A stretch of 54,289 nt of DNA from Nitrospirota bacterium (GCA_015233365.1 JADFXU010000011.1:1-54289), one strand, 5' to 3'. Counted from the stretch's first letter, positions 27,777-35,683 are shown. Numbers and translations are program-made. Notes: generated by a model not told the origin, from the sequence alone.

Positions 27777-28984
27777 ATGTGTCGGAATTCCTTTCTGAAC
27801 TGTTTAAAAAATATTATACTACCAATTATGCAGACTATCGCAAAAGATTTTAATGAGGTGATAGTGCCGGCTTTTTCGGCTGTAAAACCGATAATTGAAT
27901 TGCCCAGTGGCGCGAACCCGAGAAAAACCAGTATGTAAAGGCTCATGACCCGTCCCCGCAGTGTGTCCGGGACCCTGTTTTGGATGTAACTGTTACAGGT
28001 CGCAAGGTAACTGACAATGCCCCACCCCGCCGCAAAAACAAATAGCAGTGACGTGTAAAAATTTCCGGAAAAGGAGAGGGCGAGGACGGAAGTTGAGAAA
28101 ATAAGCGCTGAAAAGGGAATAAAGATATCCTCTCTTTCGACTTTTCCTTTGAAGGCGATCATTAAAGCACCGAGCAGCGATCCGGCCCCTGCCGAGGCAA
28201 CGAGAAAACTCAGCCCCTTTGCCCCCACATTAAATATCTCGCCTGCAAGCACCGGCAGAAGCGTATAGAAAGGAATGCCGAACAAACTGAAAACGGAGAT
28301 CAGCATAATGATACAAAAAACCGCTTTGTCCCTGACTATGAATTGCCAGCCTCCGGCTATTTCATCAAAGAAATTACCTCTGTGCACGCTCATGGTCCCG
28401 CGTGCCTTTATCAGCGATAAGGCGAAGATGACCGCGATAAAGCTTGCGGCATTCAGGTAAAAACAGGCCGGGATGCCGAGGATCGATATGACGAGTCCTG
28501 CAATCACGGGGCCGATGATCCTCGCACCGTTGAACGCTGCCGAATTGAGCGCTATGGCATTAGTGATGGAACTCTTATCTACGACCTCGGCCAGAAAGGC
28601 CTGGCGGGCCGGGACGTCGAAGGCATTGACTGTCCCCAGAAAGGCGGCCAACACTCCGACATGCGCTACGGTGACGGCTTTTGTTTCTGTCAGTATGCCG
28701 AGCACGACCGCGGGTATTGCGGACAGGGCCTGCGTAAGAATGAGTATATTCCTTTTCGGATAACGGTCGGCGACCATGCCTCCGACGAGCGTAAAAAGGA
28801 GAATGGGCAATGACGCTACAGAAGCTATAATGCCGAGATAAAGAGGAGATTTAGTCAGGGAATAGACGAGCCAGCTCTGGGCAACTGACTGCATCCATGT
28901 GCCTGAGAGAGATATGAGCTGTCCAAACCAGAATAGCCTGAAATCCCGTACGTATAATGCCGAAAAGCGCTGATTGACCTGCAT
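27773..28984 (-). CDS. MFS transporter (EntS/MFS_3-like)
   Basis: 403 residues from ATG 28984; a TTG nine codons upstream (29011) would add residues but overlaps the likely promoter. Twelve membrane helices are visible. FRLFWFGQLISLSGTWMQSV and then AQSWLVYSLTKSPLYLG, VGGMVADRYPKRN (MFS loop 2-3 motif) and FDVPARQAFLAE are typical of the MFS_3/enterobactin-exporter-like group. The substrate cannot be inferred. It leads the operon MFS-tsaB-rimI, with tsaB starting inside its stop codon. Confidence 0.9.
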   Translation of the reverse strand: MQVNQRFSALYVRDFRLFWFGQLISLSGTWMQSVAQSWLVYSLTKSPLYLGIIASVASLPILLFTLVGGMVADRYPKRNILILTQALSAIPAVVLGILTETKAVTVAHVGVLAAFLGTVNAFDVPARQAFLAEVVDKSSITNAIALNSAAFNGARIIGPVIAGLVISILGIPACFYLNAASFIAVIFALSLIKARGTMSVHRGNFFDEIAGGWQFIVRDKAVFCIIMLISVFSLFGIPFYTLLPVLAGEIFNVGAKGLSFLVASAGAGSLLGALMIAFKGKVEREDIFIPFSALIFSTSVLALSFSGNFYTSLLFVFAAGWGIVSYLATCNSYIQNRVPDTLRGRVMSLYILVFLGFAPLGNSIIGFTAEKAGTITSLKSFAIVCIIGSIIFFKQFRKEFRHI

Positions 28985-28992
28985 GTTATATA

Positions 28993-29022
28993 AGTATAAT
29001 AACTTATTCAACTATTATTGAA
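28993..29022 (-). promoter_or_regulatory. Promoter of the MFS-tsaB-rimI operon, near-leaderless (candidate)
   Basis: On the minus strand TTCAAT (29022-29017), an 18-bp spacer and TATACT (28998-28993) precede the ATG at 28984 by only 8 bases. The transcript would have almost no 5' leader, which agrees with the missing ribosome-binding site. Confidence 0.4.
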
Positions 29023-29041
29023 GGCAGAGAATATAAGGAAG

Positions 29042-29198
29042 GCAGGAGAAGGGGAGCACCCTGTACTCTGCGTTTCAATTTATCTGCTGCTCTAAACAGT
29101 ATAATTCTGTTCATACGAAACTTTAGTGCCGGAAGACCGCTTGGTGGGGGGATAATCCAGGTGAAACGCTGCCGTACAGGATACTCCCCTTCTCCTGC
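29042..29198. repeat. Long closed stem structure 1 (three stacked helices)
   Basis: Three successive perfect helices close this 157-bp segment: 15 bp (29042-29056 with 29184-29198), 7 bp (29060-29066 with 29174-29180, CCTGTAC/GTACAGG) and 8 bp (29070-29077 with 29162-29169, GCGTTTCA/TGAAACGC). A small AACAG...CTGTT hairpin lies inside. No ORF with gene character covers it. It could be a structured RNA or a MITE-like element. Confidence 0.8.
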
Positions 29199-29218
29199 TA
29201 TTAATTTAATGATAAATC

Positions 29219-29441
29219 GGAGCGGCAGGGGCAGGGTGTTTATCGGCACGATAGCACGGGTGTACTGGAGCGGGGGCGAGCACCGGTCCGCAAGAAATCT
29301 TTGATTTTTTGCGGACGCGAACGGGGTGAGTGAGCCGAGCCCCAACCTGGAATGTGCACAAATAGAGCAATTTCAAGAAACATTTTGTTGGTAAGGTAAG
29401 CAGTTTTAGCGGGCCGAGAAACAGCCTGCCCCTGCCGCTCC
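29219..29441. repeat. Long closed stem structure 2
   Basis: A perfect 17-bp inverted repeat (29219-29235 with 29425-29441) continues inward, after 2-nt bulges, as GTTTATCGGC (29238-29247) against GCCGAGAAAC (29413-29422), one mismatch. An internal 8-bp hairpin, GTCCGCAA/TTGCGGAC (29286-29293, 29309-29316), sits in the middle. No coding character. Together with structure 1 it fills the ~470 bp between the MFS and Fur-family genes. Confidence 0.8.
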
Positions 29442-29452
29442 CTTCCATCTTG

Positions 29453-29503
29453 TTGACCTCTATTCACTTAGGAGGTATAATAAATAAAAATCATTTTCAT
29501 TTG
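29453..29503 (+). promoter_or_regulatory. Promoter and operator of the fur-znu operon
   Basis: TTGACC (29453-29458), a 17-bp spacer and a consensus TATAAT (29476-29481) form a strong promoter starting near 29488. An AT-rich imperfect dyad (AAAATCATTTT within 29482-29503) covers the transcription start, the usual place for a Fur/Zur operator. Ribosome-binding site GAGGAG follows at 29505-29510. Confidence 0.7.
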
Positions 29504-29514
29504 TTGAGGAGTGT

Positions 29515-29979
29515 ATGCACATACTGAAAGGCGATATGGGCGATTCGTTTGCGCTGACATTAAAAGAGTTGAGCCTGAAGGTCACACCCAAACGGCTTGC
29601 GATCCTCAATATCCTGGACGAGGAACCTGTGTACGTAAGCCCGGAGGAGATATGGGAGAAAATGAAAGAGAGGTTTGCAAGAATAGGACTCCCCACGGTT
29701 TACCGCAACCTTGAAGAACTTTCAATGGGCGGTGTCATTACAAAGGTCATCCATCCGAACAGGCAGTTGTATTACTATTTCTGCCGCAACAGGCGTCACC
29801 ATCACCATTTTATATGCGTTTCCTGCCGCAAAGTGGAGGACCTCGACATGTGCGGGATAAAGGGCATGGAGAAAAGCATAGAGAAAACAGTAAGGGGAAA
29901 GGTCCTTTCTCATCTTGTTCAAATCAATGGATTGTGCAATCGGTGCACCGAAATAAAAACAGGAAAAGGGACCATATGA
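29515..29979 (+). CDS. Fur-family metalloregulator, probably Zur-like
   Basis: 154 residues. The winged-helix domain contains LSLKVTPKRLAILNIL and IGLPTVYRNLEELSMGGVI, the Fur DNA-recognition region. The dimerisation domain holds RRHHHHFICVSCRKVEDLD (metal site and first CxxC) and LCNRC near the C-terminus (second CxxC, structural zinc). Fur, Zur and PerR cannot be separated by sequence alone. The direct overlap with znuA (ATGA) makes a zinc-responsive role most likely: repression of zinc uptake, including its own operon. Confidence 0.88.
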   Translation: MHILKGDMGDSFALTLKELSLKVTPKRLAILNILDEEPVYVSPEEIWEKMKERFARIGLPTVYRNLEELSMGGVITKVIHPNRQLYYYFCRNRRHHHHFICVSCRKVEDLDMCGIKGMEKSIEKTVRGKVLSHLVQINGLCNRCTEIKTGKGTI

Positions 29980-31100
29980 GAAGATTATTGCCGGCCCCAG
30001 TACTTCAATTCATAAATACGGTTGCATTCGGGCGCCGCTCTGCCCCAAAAGTCTTCGACTTTCGGGGACCCCGAAGAGTTGGTAAACTCTTTGGGGTAGA
30101 ACGGGTACGCCTCAGTCGTGCGCCTCGCCGGCGCGGCGCATCGACTCTCTCGGTGCGACACCGTATTTGTGAACTGAAGTACTTAATCGTGATTTTTTCA
30201 ATCATTATTGCAGTCTGCCAGGTTTCCTGTGGGCGAAGAGCGGAAAACGCCCCGCATTCCGGGAAATTACAGGTTGTTTCCAGCCTGTTCCCTCTTTATG
30301 ATTTTGCAAAAAACGTAGGCGGCGACAGGGCGGATGTCTCGCTGCTCCTGCCACCGGGTGTCGAACCCCACAGCTTTGAACCCAGGCCTGAGGATATTAT
30401 CAAACTTGGCAAGGCTGATATATTCATTTACACGAACAACTATATGGAACCCTGGATTAACGACATTCTTAAAGGTATTAATAATCCGGGCCTTGTGATC
30501 GTGAATTCAAGCAAAGATATTGAGTTGCTCAAGGAAGAGGATGAAGAGGAGGCACAAGAACACGGCGGCAGGGACCCTCATGTTTGGCTCGATCTCACAA
30601 ACGCAGCGAAAATGGTGGATGCTATATGTGATGGGTTTGTAAAGAAAGACCCGGTACACAAGGAGTTTTACCGGCAGAACGCAGAATCGTACAAGGCAAA
30701 ACTGCTTGCGCTCGATAAGAAATTCAGTGAATCGCTTGCCGGCTGCAAGAAAAAGATATTCATGAGCGGCGGTCATTATTCTTTCGGCTATCTTGCAAAA
30801 AGGTATAATCTTCGCTATCTGCCGGCATATTACGGCTTTTCGCCTGATGCCGAGCCCAATCCCAAAGACCTCATTAAGCTGAGCAAGGAACTGACGAGGA
30901 ACGGTCTGCATTATATATTTTATGAAGAGCTTGTCAACCCTGGTGTGGCCAGGACCATCGCAGGAGAGACAGGTGCAAAACTCCTGTTGCTGCATGGGGC
31001 ACACAACATCTCCCGGGACGAACTTGACAGGAACATAACTTTTTTATCAATTATGGAGCACAATCTTGAAAATCTGAAAGAAGGCCTCGAATGCCGGTAA
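29976..31100 (+). CDS. znuA: Zinc ABC transporter substrate-binding protein, N-terminus altered by an insertion
   Basis: 374 residues from the ATG overlapping the fur stop. The mature domain is a cluster A-I metal-binding protein: VVSSLFPLYDFAKNVGGDRA, GVEPHSFEPRP (His ligand), an acidic/His loop EEDEEEAQEHGG, DPHVWLD (His), and GGHYSFGYLAKRY (His). A hydrophobic signal (YLIVIFSIIIAVCQVSC) starts only near residue 68, because a 185-bp inverted-repeat element lies between codon 8 and codon 69 and adds a basic, Arg-rich stretch. The frame stays open through the element. GTG 30189, just after it, is an alternative start giving a very short leader. It binds periplasmic Zn2+ (or Mn2+) for ZnuBC. 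Confidence 0.88.
   Translation: MRRLLPAPVLQFINTVAFGRRSAPKVFDFRGPRRVGKLFGVERVRLSRAPRRRGASTLSVRHRICELKYLIVIFSIIIAVCQVSCGRRAENAPHSGKLQVVSSLFPLYDFAKNVGGDRADVSLLLPPGVEPHSFEPRPEDIIKLGKADIFIYTNNYMEPWINDILKGINNPGLVIVNSSKDIELLKEEDEEEAQEHGGRDPHVWLDLTNAAKMVDAICDGFVKKDPVHKEFYRQNAESYKAKLLALDKKFSESLAGCKKKIFMSGGHYSFGYLAKRYNLRYLPAYYGFSPDAEPNPKDLIKLSKELTRNGLHYIFYEELVNPGVARTIAGETGAKLLLLHGAHNISRDELDRNITFLSIMEHNLENLKEGLECR
29999..30183. mobile_element. 185-bp MITE-like inverted-repeat element within znuA
   Basis: Terminal inverted repeats of 24 bp (29999-30022 and 30160-30183) match at 22 positions and begin AGTACTTCA. Inside are two strong hairpins: CCCCAAAAGTC/GACTTTCGGGG (30043-30067) and CCCCGAAGAGTT/AACTCTTTGGGG (30069-30096), then a GC-rich stretch. 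It has no transposase. The outermost bases are self-complementary, so a target duplication cannot be told apart from the repeats. Confidence 0.8.
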
Positions 31101-31843
31101 ACATACTCTCTGTCCGTGATCTGAGCATATCCTATAATTCGATAGAAGCGCTCAGCAGTTTGTTCTTTGATATCGAGCGGGGAGATTATGTCGGTCTCGT
31201 GGGGCCGAACGGATCGGGCAAGTCAACGCTGGTAAAATCGATACTTGGACTTGTAAGACCTTTAAAAGGAACGATTACGCTTTTCGGACATCCCATTGAT
31301 GAATTCCGGCACTGGAACAGGGTCGGTTACCTTCCTCAGAAGATGCATGCCTTCAATCCTCATTTCCCGTCCACTGTAAGGGAAATAGTCACAATGGGTC
31401 TCATCTCCAGGAAGAAATTCCCGAGGCGGATTGCCAAATCCGATGAAGCGGCGATCACACAAATGCTGGAACTGCTCAATATAACCGACATTGCAGGCAA
31501 ACTAATAGGCGAGCTTTCGGGGGGGCAGCTTCAAAGGGTGTTTATAGCAAGGGCATTGATCAATGAACCCGAGCTCATCATTCTTGACGAGCCGACTACC
31601 GCTCTCGATCCGGAAACGAGGGAGAACTTTTTTTCTCTCATGCGGGACCTTAACCGCGAGCGGGATACGACTATTATTCTTGTTACTCACGATGTCGGGA
31701 CTATCGGGGCATATGCGTCCAAACTCCTGTACCTGGACAAAAAGGTCATTTTCTACGGCAGCTTCGACGAGTTCTGTTTCTCGGATACCATGTCGAAATT
31801 TTTCGGCAGTTCATCACAGCATATTATTTGCCATAAACATTAA
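31091..31843 (+). CDS. znuC: Zinc ABC transporter ATP-binding protein
   Basis: 250 residues, overlapping the znuA end by 10 bp. Walker A GPNGSGKST, Q-loop VGYLPQKM, ABC signature LSGGQLQRVFIARAL, Walker B LIILDEPTTALD and the switch VTHDVG are all intact. It energises metal import with ZnuB. The ending (SSSQHIICHKH) is His-rich, as in some ZnuC proteins. Confidence 0.93.
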   Translation: MPVNILSVRDLSISYNSIEALSSLFFDIERGDYVGLVGPNGSGKSTLVKSILGLVRPLKGTITLFGHPIDEFRHWNRVGYLPQKMHAFNPHFPSTVREIVTMGLISRKKFPRRIAKSDEAAITQMLELLNITDIAGKLIGELSGGQLQRVFIARALINEPELIILDEPTTALDPETRENFFSLMRDLNRERDTTIILVTHDVGTIGAYASKLLYLDKKVIFYGSFDEFCFSDTMSKFFGSSSQHIICHKH

Positions 31844-31886
31844 AACAGGTAAAGGCACGGGCAAAGGTATAGAAAAAGGGGGGAGT

Positions 31887-32708
31887 GTGGATATTGGTGA
31901 GATGCTCAGCTATGCGTTTATTCAGAGGGCATTGATTGCCGGGTCTTTCATTTCAGTGCTCTGCGCCACTCTGGGAGTGCTGCTCGTCCTGAGAAGGTTT
32001 TCACTTATTGGAGACGGTCTGGCCCATGTGACGTTCGGGAGCGTCGCGCTCGGCCTGGTCCTGAAGGTAAACCCTCTCTATGCGTCGATTCCAGTGGTCG
32101 TGGCAAGCTCGCTGGGGATCCTGAAACTGACCCAAAGAGCCCGTATATACGGTGATGCAGCGATCGGCATTGTATCGTCACTCGGCATTGCCGGTGGTGT
32201 GCTGCTGGCCAGCGTTGCCGGCGGATTCAATGTAGATCTTTTCAGTTATCTTTTCGGCAATATTTTGTCGATCAGCACCGGAGACGTGGTTACCGCAATT
32301 TCGGTGTCCCTGATTGTTCTGCTGACAATCTATTTCTATTACCACGAGATATTTTCTCTTACCTTTGATGAAGAGTTCGCAAAGGCATCGGGAATAAATG
32401 CGGAGCGGATAAGCGCTCTCATAGTAATGCTGACTGCTCTGACTGTAGTCCTGACCATGAAAATTGTGGGCATTATGCTGACTTCGGCTCTTCTCATACT
32501 GCCGGCCGTCACCGCATTCCAGGTCGCCAGGGGATTCAGGAACGCCATAATCATTGCATCCGCTGTCTCGCTGTTGTCCGTTTTATCCGGAATCGTGCTG
32601 TCCTTTTTTTTAAACCTCCCCACAGGAGCATCTATCGTGATAATAAATTTTCTTTTCTTCATATTCATGTTTACCTGCAAGAACATCCGCGCGCGAATGG
32701 CCCGATAA
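31887..32708 (+). CDS. znuB: Zinc ABC transporter permease
   Basis: 273 residues from GTG 31887 (ATG 31902 is the alternative); the frame is open further upstream only as a shadow of znuC. About eight membrane helices, with the family segments RRFSLIGDGLAHVTFGSVAL and DEEFAKASGINAERI (coupling region) and VGIMLTSALLILPAVTAF. It forms the inner-membrane channel for Zn2+/Mn2+. The 43-bp gap after znuC contains degenerate GGTAAAG-type repeats. Confidence 0.9.
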   Translation: MDIGEMLSYAFIQRALIAGSFISVLCATLGVLLVLRRFSLIGDGLAHVTFGSVALGLVLKVNPLYASIPVVVASSLGILKLTQRARIYGDAAIGIVSSLGIAGGVLLASVAGGFNVDLFSYLFGNILSISTGDVVTAISVSLIVLLTIYFYYHEIFSLTFDEEFAKASGINAERISALIVMLTALTVVLTMKIVGIMLTSALLILPAVTAFQVARGFRNAIIIASAVSLLSVLSGIVLSFFLNLPTGASIVIINFLFFIFMFTCKNIRARMAR

Positions 32709-32784
32709 GGGGCGCGTTGTATGTCCGGCGTTCAGCGTCAAGCGTAATAACAAGCATGCGGGGAACCGGGCATGCCTGCGAACT

Positions 32785-32817
32785 GATTGAAAAAACGCTT
32801 GCAATCGTTTTTTTTTA
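32785..32817 (+). terminator. Probable terminator after znuB
   Basis: ATTGAAAAAACG (32786-32797) pairs with CGTTTTTTTTTAAT (from 32806), giving a hairpin that runs into a run of nine T. Stem GC content is low, so efficiency is uncertain. A GCATGC...GCATGC repeat lies just upstream. Confidence 0.5.
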
Positions 32818-32872
32818 ATGTTATGTTTTGTAGTAGAACTAGCCGGTAGCTTATGGAAAAGGAGGTGATAGA

Positions 32873-33229
32873 ATGAAAAAGACAATACTTTTGGCAATGG
32901 TGACAGTCCTTATCGCTTTTGGGTGCGCTTCCAGGGATTACGTAAAACAGCAGATTGATCCTCTTGTCGACAGGATCAGCAAGCTTGAGCAACGAGTGAC
33001 TGCTTTGGAACAGAAAGTGGACGCTCTTGGAAAAATGGGTGCCGACATAAGCGCAGCAAAAAAGGATGCAGCCGATGCCAAGGCAATGGCAGAGGATGCA
33101 ATGAGGATGTCCAAGCAGAATGCTGACAGGGCTGAGGCTGCAGCTCAGAGAGCAGAGGCAGCCGCAGATAAGTGCGAAAAAGCAGCAGGCAAGGCGGAAA
33201 AGGCTTTTGAATTGCGGCAAAAGAAATAG
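32873..33229 (+). CDS. Lpp-like alanine-zipper lipoprotein
   Basis: 118 residues with a very strong ribosome-binding site (AAGGAGGTGATAG). The lipoprotein signal MKKTILLAMVTVLIAFGCAS ends at Cys18. The rest is one continuous coiled coil with Ala at heptad core positions (DAADAKAMAEDAMRMSKQNA), ending in KK. It resembles Lpp/alanine-zipper outer-membrane lipoproteins that tether the envelope to peptidoglycan. An L,D-transpeptidase, the enzyme class that links Lpp to peptidoglycan, is encoded convergently next door. Confidence 0.85.
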   Translation: MKKTILLAMVTVLIAFGCASRDYVKQQIDPLVDRISKLEQRVTALEQKVDALGKMGADISAAKKDAADAKAMAEDAMRMSKQNADRAEAAAQRAEAAADKCEKAAGKAEKAFELRQKK

Positions 33230-33238
33230 TTTTCTATG

Positions 33239-34195
33239 CTACGACCGATCCTCCCGCAGGGCGTTCTCCTCAAGGGCGACCCCTGCGGGAAGATTGTCTT
33301 CAGAAGCGTCCGGCGAAATATCGACTGGTACACCGCTCATGTCTCTGAGCGCACGGAAGAACTTGCCGGAATCGATCTTGTCGAGAAGGTGTTTTTTTGC
33401 CAGCAGGTCAATTGCTGTTTTGTAGTAGGTCTCGGGCTTTATCGTGTCATCCTTGTGCACTTCCATATAAACCTTGCCTTGCTTTAAGCATGTCTTTATC
33501 GGCTGACGTACAATTGTGACCTGCGTTCCAGTTTTTACCATCTTAAAAAGTTTCGGGATATCCTCGGGATAAAGCCTGAGACACCCGTGACTGGCTTTTC
33601 TGCCGACGGCAAACGGGCGGTTTGTTCCGTGGATCAGAACAGTCTGCAGGGAAAGCCGCAAGGCATGGGTCCCCATGGGGTTGTCGGGTCCTGCAGGGAC
33701 AAAAGGCGGAAGTTCAGGGTCTTCCTTTCTTATTGACGCAGGCACATGCCAGGACGGATTGGCGATCTTCTCCACAATCCTGAATGAACCTACTGGTGTC
33801 TCCTTCCCCTGACTGCCGATGCCGATCGGAAAGGACACGATGTGTGACTGCTTTCCCTTAGCAAAGAAATAGTAAAGCCTTAATTCAGAGAGATTGATAA
33901 CAATGCCTTCATGGACTTTAATATCAGGCAATATCCATGACGTAGGCATAATCACGAAACTGCCGGCTCCGGGAACAAAAGGGTCAAGGCCGGGATTCGC
34001 CTCGACAATTTCATTGTACCCGATATCGAATTTGCGGGCCAGTTCTATGAGGGATTCATTGTTGTCAGAGATTATGTAGGTCGCGAGCTTGCCGATTATA
34101 GTGGCATCTTTATCATAAACATATTCTCCTGCGCCTGCTGAAGCAGGTATTATGATAATCAGTGCAACTAGTAAGTGCGATATCCCGGTAAACAT
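33239..34195 (-). CDS. L,D-transpeptidase with LysM domain
   Basis: 318 residues. A signal peptide (HLLVALIIIIPASAGAGEY) precedes a LysM-like repeat (~35-90: NESLIELARKFDIGYNEIVE), then a YkuD catalytic domain with HGTNRPFAVGRKASHGCLRL, which contains the catalytic Cys and His. It makes 3-3 peptidoglycan crosslinks or attaches lipoproteins in the periplasm. The neighbouring Lpp-like lipoprotein is a plausible substrate (inference). Confidence 0.93.
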   Translation of the reverse strand: MFTGISHLLVALIIIIPASAGAGEYVYDKDATIIGKLATYIISDNNESLIELARKFDIGYNEIVEANPGLDPFVPGAGSFVIMPTSWILPDIKVHEGIVINLSELRLYYFFAKGKQSHIVSFPIGIGSQGKETPVGSFRIVEKIANPSWHVPASIRKEDPELPPFVPAGPDNPMGTHALRLSLQTVLIHGTNRPFAVGRKASHGCLRLYPEDIPKLFKMVKTGTQVTIVRQPIKTCLKQGKVYMEVHKDDTIKPETYYKTAIDLLAKKHLLDKIDSGKFFRALRDMSGVPVDISPDASEDNLPAGVALEENALREDRS

Positions 34196-34230
34196 GATAA
34201 TATTTCATGATAAAGGACATCGCATTACGA

Positions 34231-34290
34231 TTGCAACTTTTTACGAAACCGTCTGTTTTTGATCTTGTTGCGACTTTTTATCAGACCGTC
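34231..34290. repeat. 23-bp direct repeat upstream of the tRNA genes
   Basis: Copies at 34231-34253 and 34268-34290 (TTGC(A/G)ACTTTTTA... ACCGTC) match at 19 of 23 positions with a 37-bp period. They sit just upstream of the tRNA promoter. Confidence 0.7.
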
Positions 34291-34294
34291 ATAA

Positions 34295-34324
34295 TTGACA
34301 AAAAACGCTTTTGTATAGTTTAAT
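34295..34324 (+). promoter_or_regulatory. Promoter of the tRNA-Val/tRNA-Asp unit
   Basis: A consensus TTGACA (34295-34300), an 18-bp spacer and TTTAAT (34319-34324) place a start a few bases before tRNA-Val. Confidence 0.6.
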
Positions 34325-34334
34325 ATACATTCTT

Positions 34335-34410
34335 GGGCGGATAGCTCAGCTGGGAGAGCGCAGCCCTTACAAGGCTGATGTCACAGGTTCGATCCCTGTT
34401 CCGCCTACCA
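34335..34410 (+). tRNA. tRNA-Val (anticodon TAC)
   Basis: A 76-nt cloverleaf with acceptor GGGCGGA/TCCGCCT, D-arm GCTCAGCTGGGAGAGC, anticodon stem CAGCC/GGCTG with loop CTTACAA, T-arm with GGTTCGATCC, and an encoded CCA end. Confidence 0.97.
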
Positions 34411-34462
34411 TAATAAACGCGTTGAGCGTTGAAAAAAAGGCGCAGTAGGTATTACCCCGATT

Positions 34463-34539
34463 GGGGCGGTAGTTCAGCTGGTTAGAACGCCTGCCTGTCA
34501 CGCAGGAGGTCGCGGGTTCGAGCCCCGTCCGCCCCGCCA
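34463..34539 (+). tRNA. tRNA-Asp (anticodon GTC)
   Basis: A 77-nt cloverleaf with acceptor GGGGCGG/CCGCCCC, D-arm GTTCAGCTGGTTAGAAC, anticodon loop CTGTCAC on stem CCTGC/GCAGG, T-arm GGTTCGAGCC, and an encoded CCA. Its 3' end is the integration site of the element at 34515-36172. Confidence 0.97.
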
Positions 34540-34589
34540 GCATTTTGCTTTATTTATCAATCTATTTGTCTTCATTGACAGCCTCATTT

Positions 34590-35042
34590 TTACTGCACAT
34601 TTAACCACTCTTTAGGAGTATTGGAAACCTCTGCTGATTTGTTGTAAATCCTTTGCATCAAAGAGCCGCCGCCGAAAACATATCCCGTCTGTTTGGAACC
34701 GTAAGAATAATATTCAGCTTGTTTGATCGGCTCAATTTCAAGATGCTCTTTTCTTTTTCTCGTGCGGCTTACGATGTTTTCGATCTCTATATTTGGGAAT
34801 CCTGAAACATCGACAGCAAGATCGGCCCGGCTTACAATATCGCTGCTGATTTCCGCCCACTCAACGATCCATTCTTTTATAAATACGTAGGCATGCTTGC
34901 AAGAAAATCTCCGGAGAAACTGACTTCTGAATTCGACAAATATTTCAGGGAATGCGTTATGCGTGACTTTTAGAGCGAGCTTTAAAGTAAAATCGCTATT
35001 TTGCAGGACATAAGTATATGGATTTGCCCCTGCAGCCCTCAT
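34590..35042 (-). pseudogene. Replication initiation factor-like (phage/plasmid Rep) fragment
   Basis: 150 residues. SRADLAVDVSGF and YGSKQTGYVFGGGSLMQRIYN followed by KSAEV match the Rep_trans/phage replication-initiator pattern (conserved R-x-D-L-x-x-D, G-Y-x-x-G, R-x-Y-x-K-x-x-E). Rolling-circle initiators of this family usually have more N- and C-terminal sequence. Here the frame extends about 30 codons upstream of the ATG without any start codon until a stop at 35133-35135, and the C-terminus stops early. It is probably a decayed rep gene of a filamentous phage or small plasmid. Confidence 0.6.
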
Positions 35043-35205
35043 GAGAAAATCTATTCCCTCAAAATTAATTAAACTGCCGGATGACTTGAAAATGGAAGCT
35101 CTTGCACTTTCCTTCGCTTCATTCAGAGTCTTTCAATCATTCTCAGAGATAATAAATTATCTCAAAGAGAATCCAATAAAAAGCGTATCGATAAGGTTAG
35201 AATAA
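35041..35205 (+). CDS. 54-codon ORF opposite the rep remnant
   Basis: Starts at 35041 (MRKSIPSKLIKLPDDLKMEA) and ends IKSVSIRLE, with a plausible mixed helix/strand pattern. It has no ribosome-binding site and overlaps the 5' region of the minus-strand rep frame, so it may be a chance ORF in the decayed element. Confidence 0.2.
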   Translation: MRKSIPSKLIKLPDDLKMEALALSFASFRVFQSFSEIINYLKENPIKSVSIRLE

Positions 35206-35296
35206 GTAAACTAAAAACAATACGCCGCTTTTCGTCACACTTCATAGAAAAGTATTGCTAAATATAATTCATAGTGTTATAGTTTATAGTATAAAG

Positions 35297-35683
35297 ATGG
35301 ATGCGCGGATTTATAAAACAAAGTGGTTTATACGTTATTGCCGCCGAGAACGGATTGCGGATAACAGCTTATGCGAAGCCATTAAACGTGCAGAACGTGG
35401 AATAGTAGATGCCGACTTAGGCAGCGGTATAATCAAACAAAGAATTCCGAGATCTGGACAAGGGCGTTCAGGTGGATACCGGGTATTAATTGCATACCGC
35501 ACTGCTGATCTGGCAGTATTCCTTTATGGGTTTGCAAAAAACGAGAGTGAGAACATCAAAGACGATGAGTTGACAACACTGAAGGAAATTGCGGCAGGAT
35601 GGCTCGAGGCTGATGGAAAGCTCTTTGGCCGCGCAATAAAAGAGAAGTATTTGCAGGAGGTAAACTGTGATGACCAAAAATAA
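35297..35683 (+). CDS. RelE/HigB-type toxin of a type II toxin-antitoxin system
   Basis: 128 residues from ATG 35297. MDARIYKTKWFIRYCRRERI, SGIIKQRIPRSGQGRSGGYR and then VLIAYRTADLAVFLYGFAKN match the HigB-like (DUF1044-type) RelE fold, with the basic residues used for mRNA cleavage on the ribosome. The antitoxin start lies within its last codons, giving toxin-first order as in higBA. It sits inside the tRNA-Asp element, where such pairs stabilise mobile DNA. Confidence 0.82.
   Translation: MDARIYKTKWFIRYCRRERIADNSLCEAIKRAERGIVDADLGSGIIKQRIPRSGQGRSGGYRVLIAYRTADLAVFLYGFAKNESENIKDDELTTLKEIAAGWLEADGKLFGRAIKEKYLQEVNCDDQK

Noticed and set aside
29100-29180. Possible cobalamin-type riboswitch
   Set aside because: A GGTG...AATCC-like stretch caught attention, but the conserved B12 box and surrounding helices do not fit and downstream genes are zinc-related.
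29814-29975. Upstream extension of the znuA frame into the Fur-family gene
   Set aside because: The frame is open by chance inside fur; the ATG at 29976 overlaps the fur stop (ATGA) and gives a normal junction.
31563-31886. Long N-terminal extension of the znuB frame inside znuC
   Set aside because: It is out of frame with znuC and has no membrane or domain pattern; ZnuB character begins at 31887.
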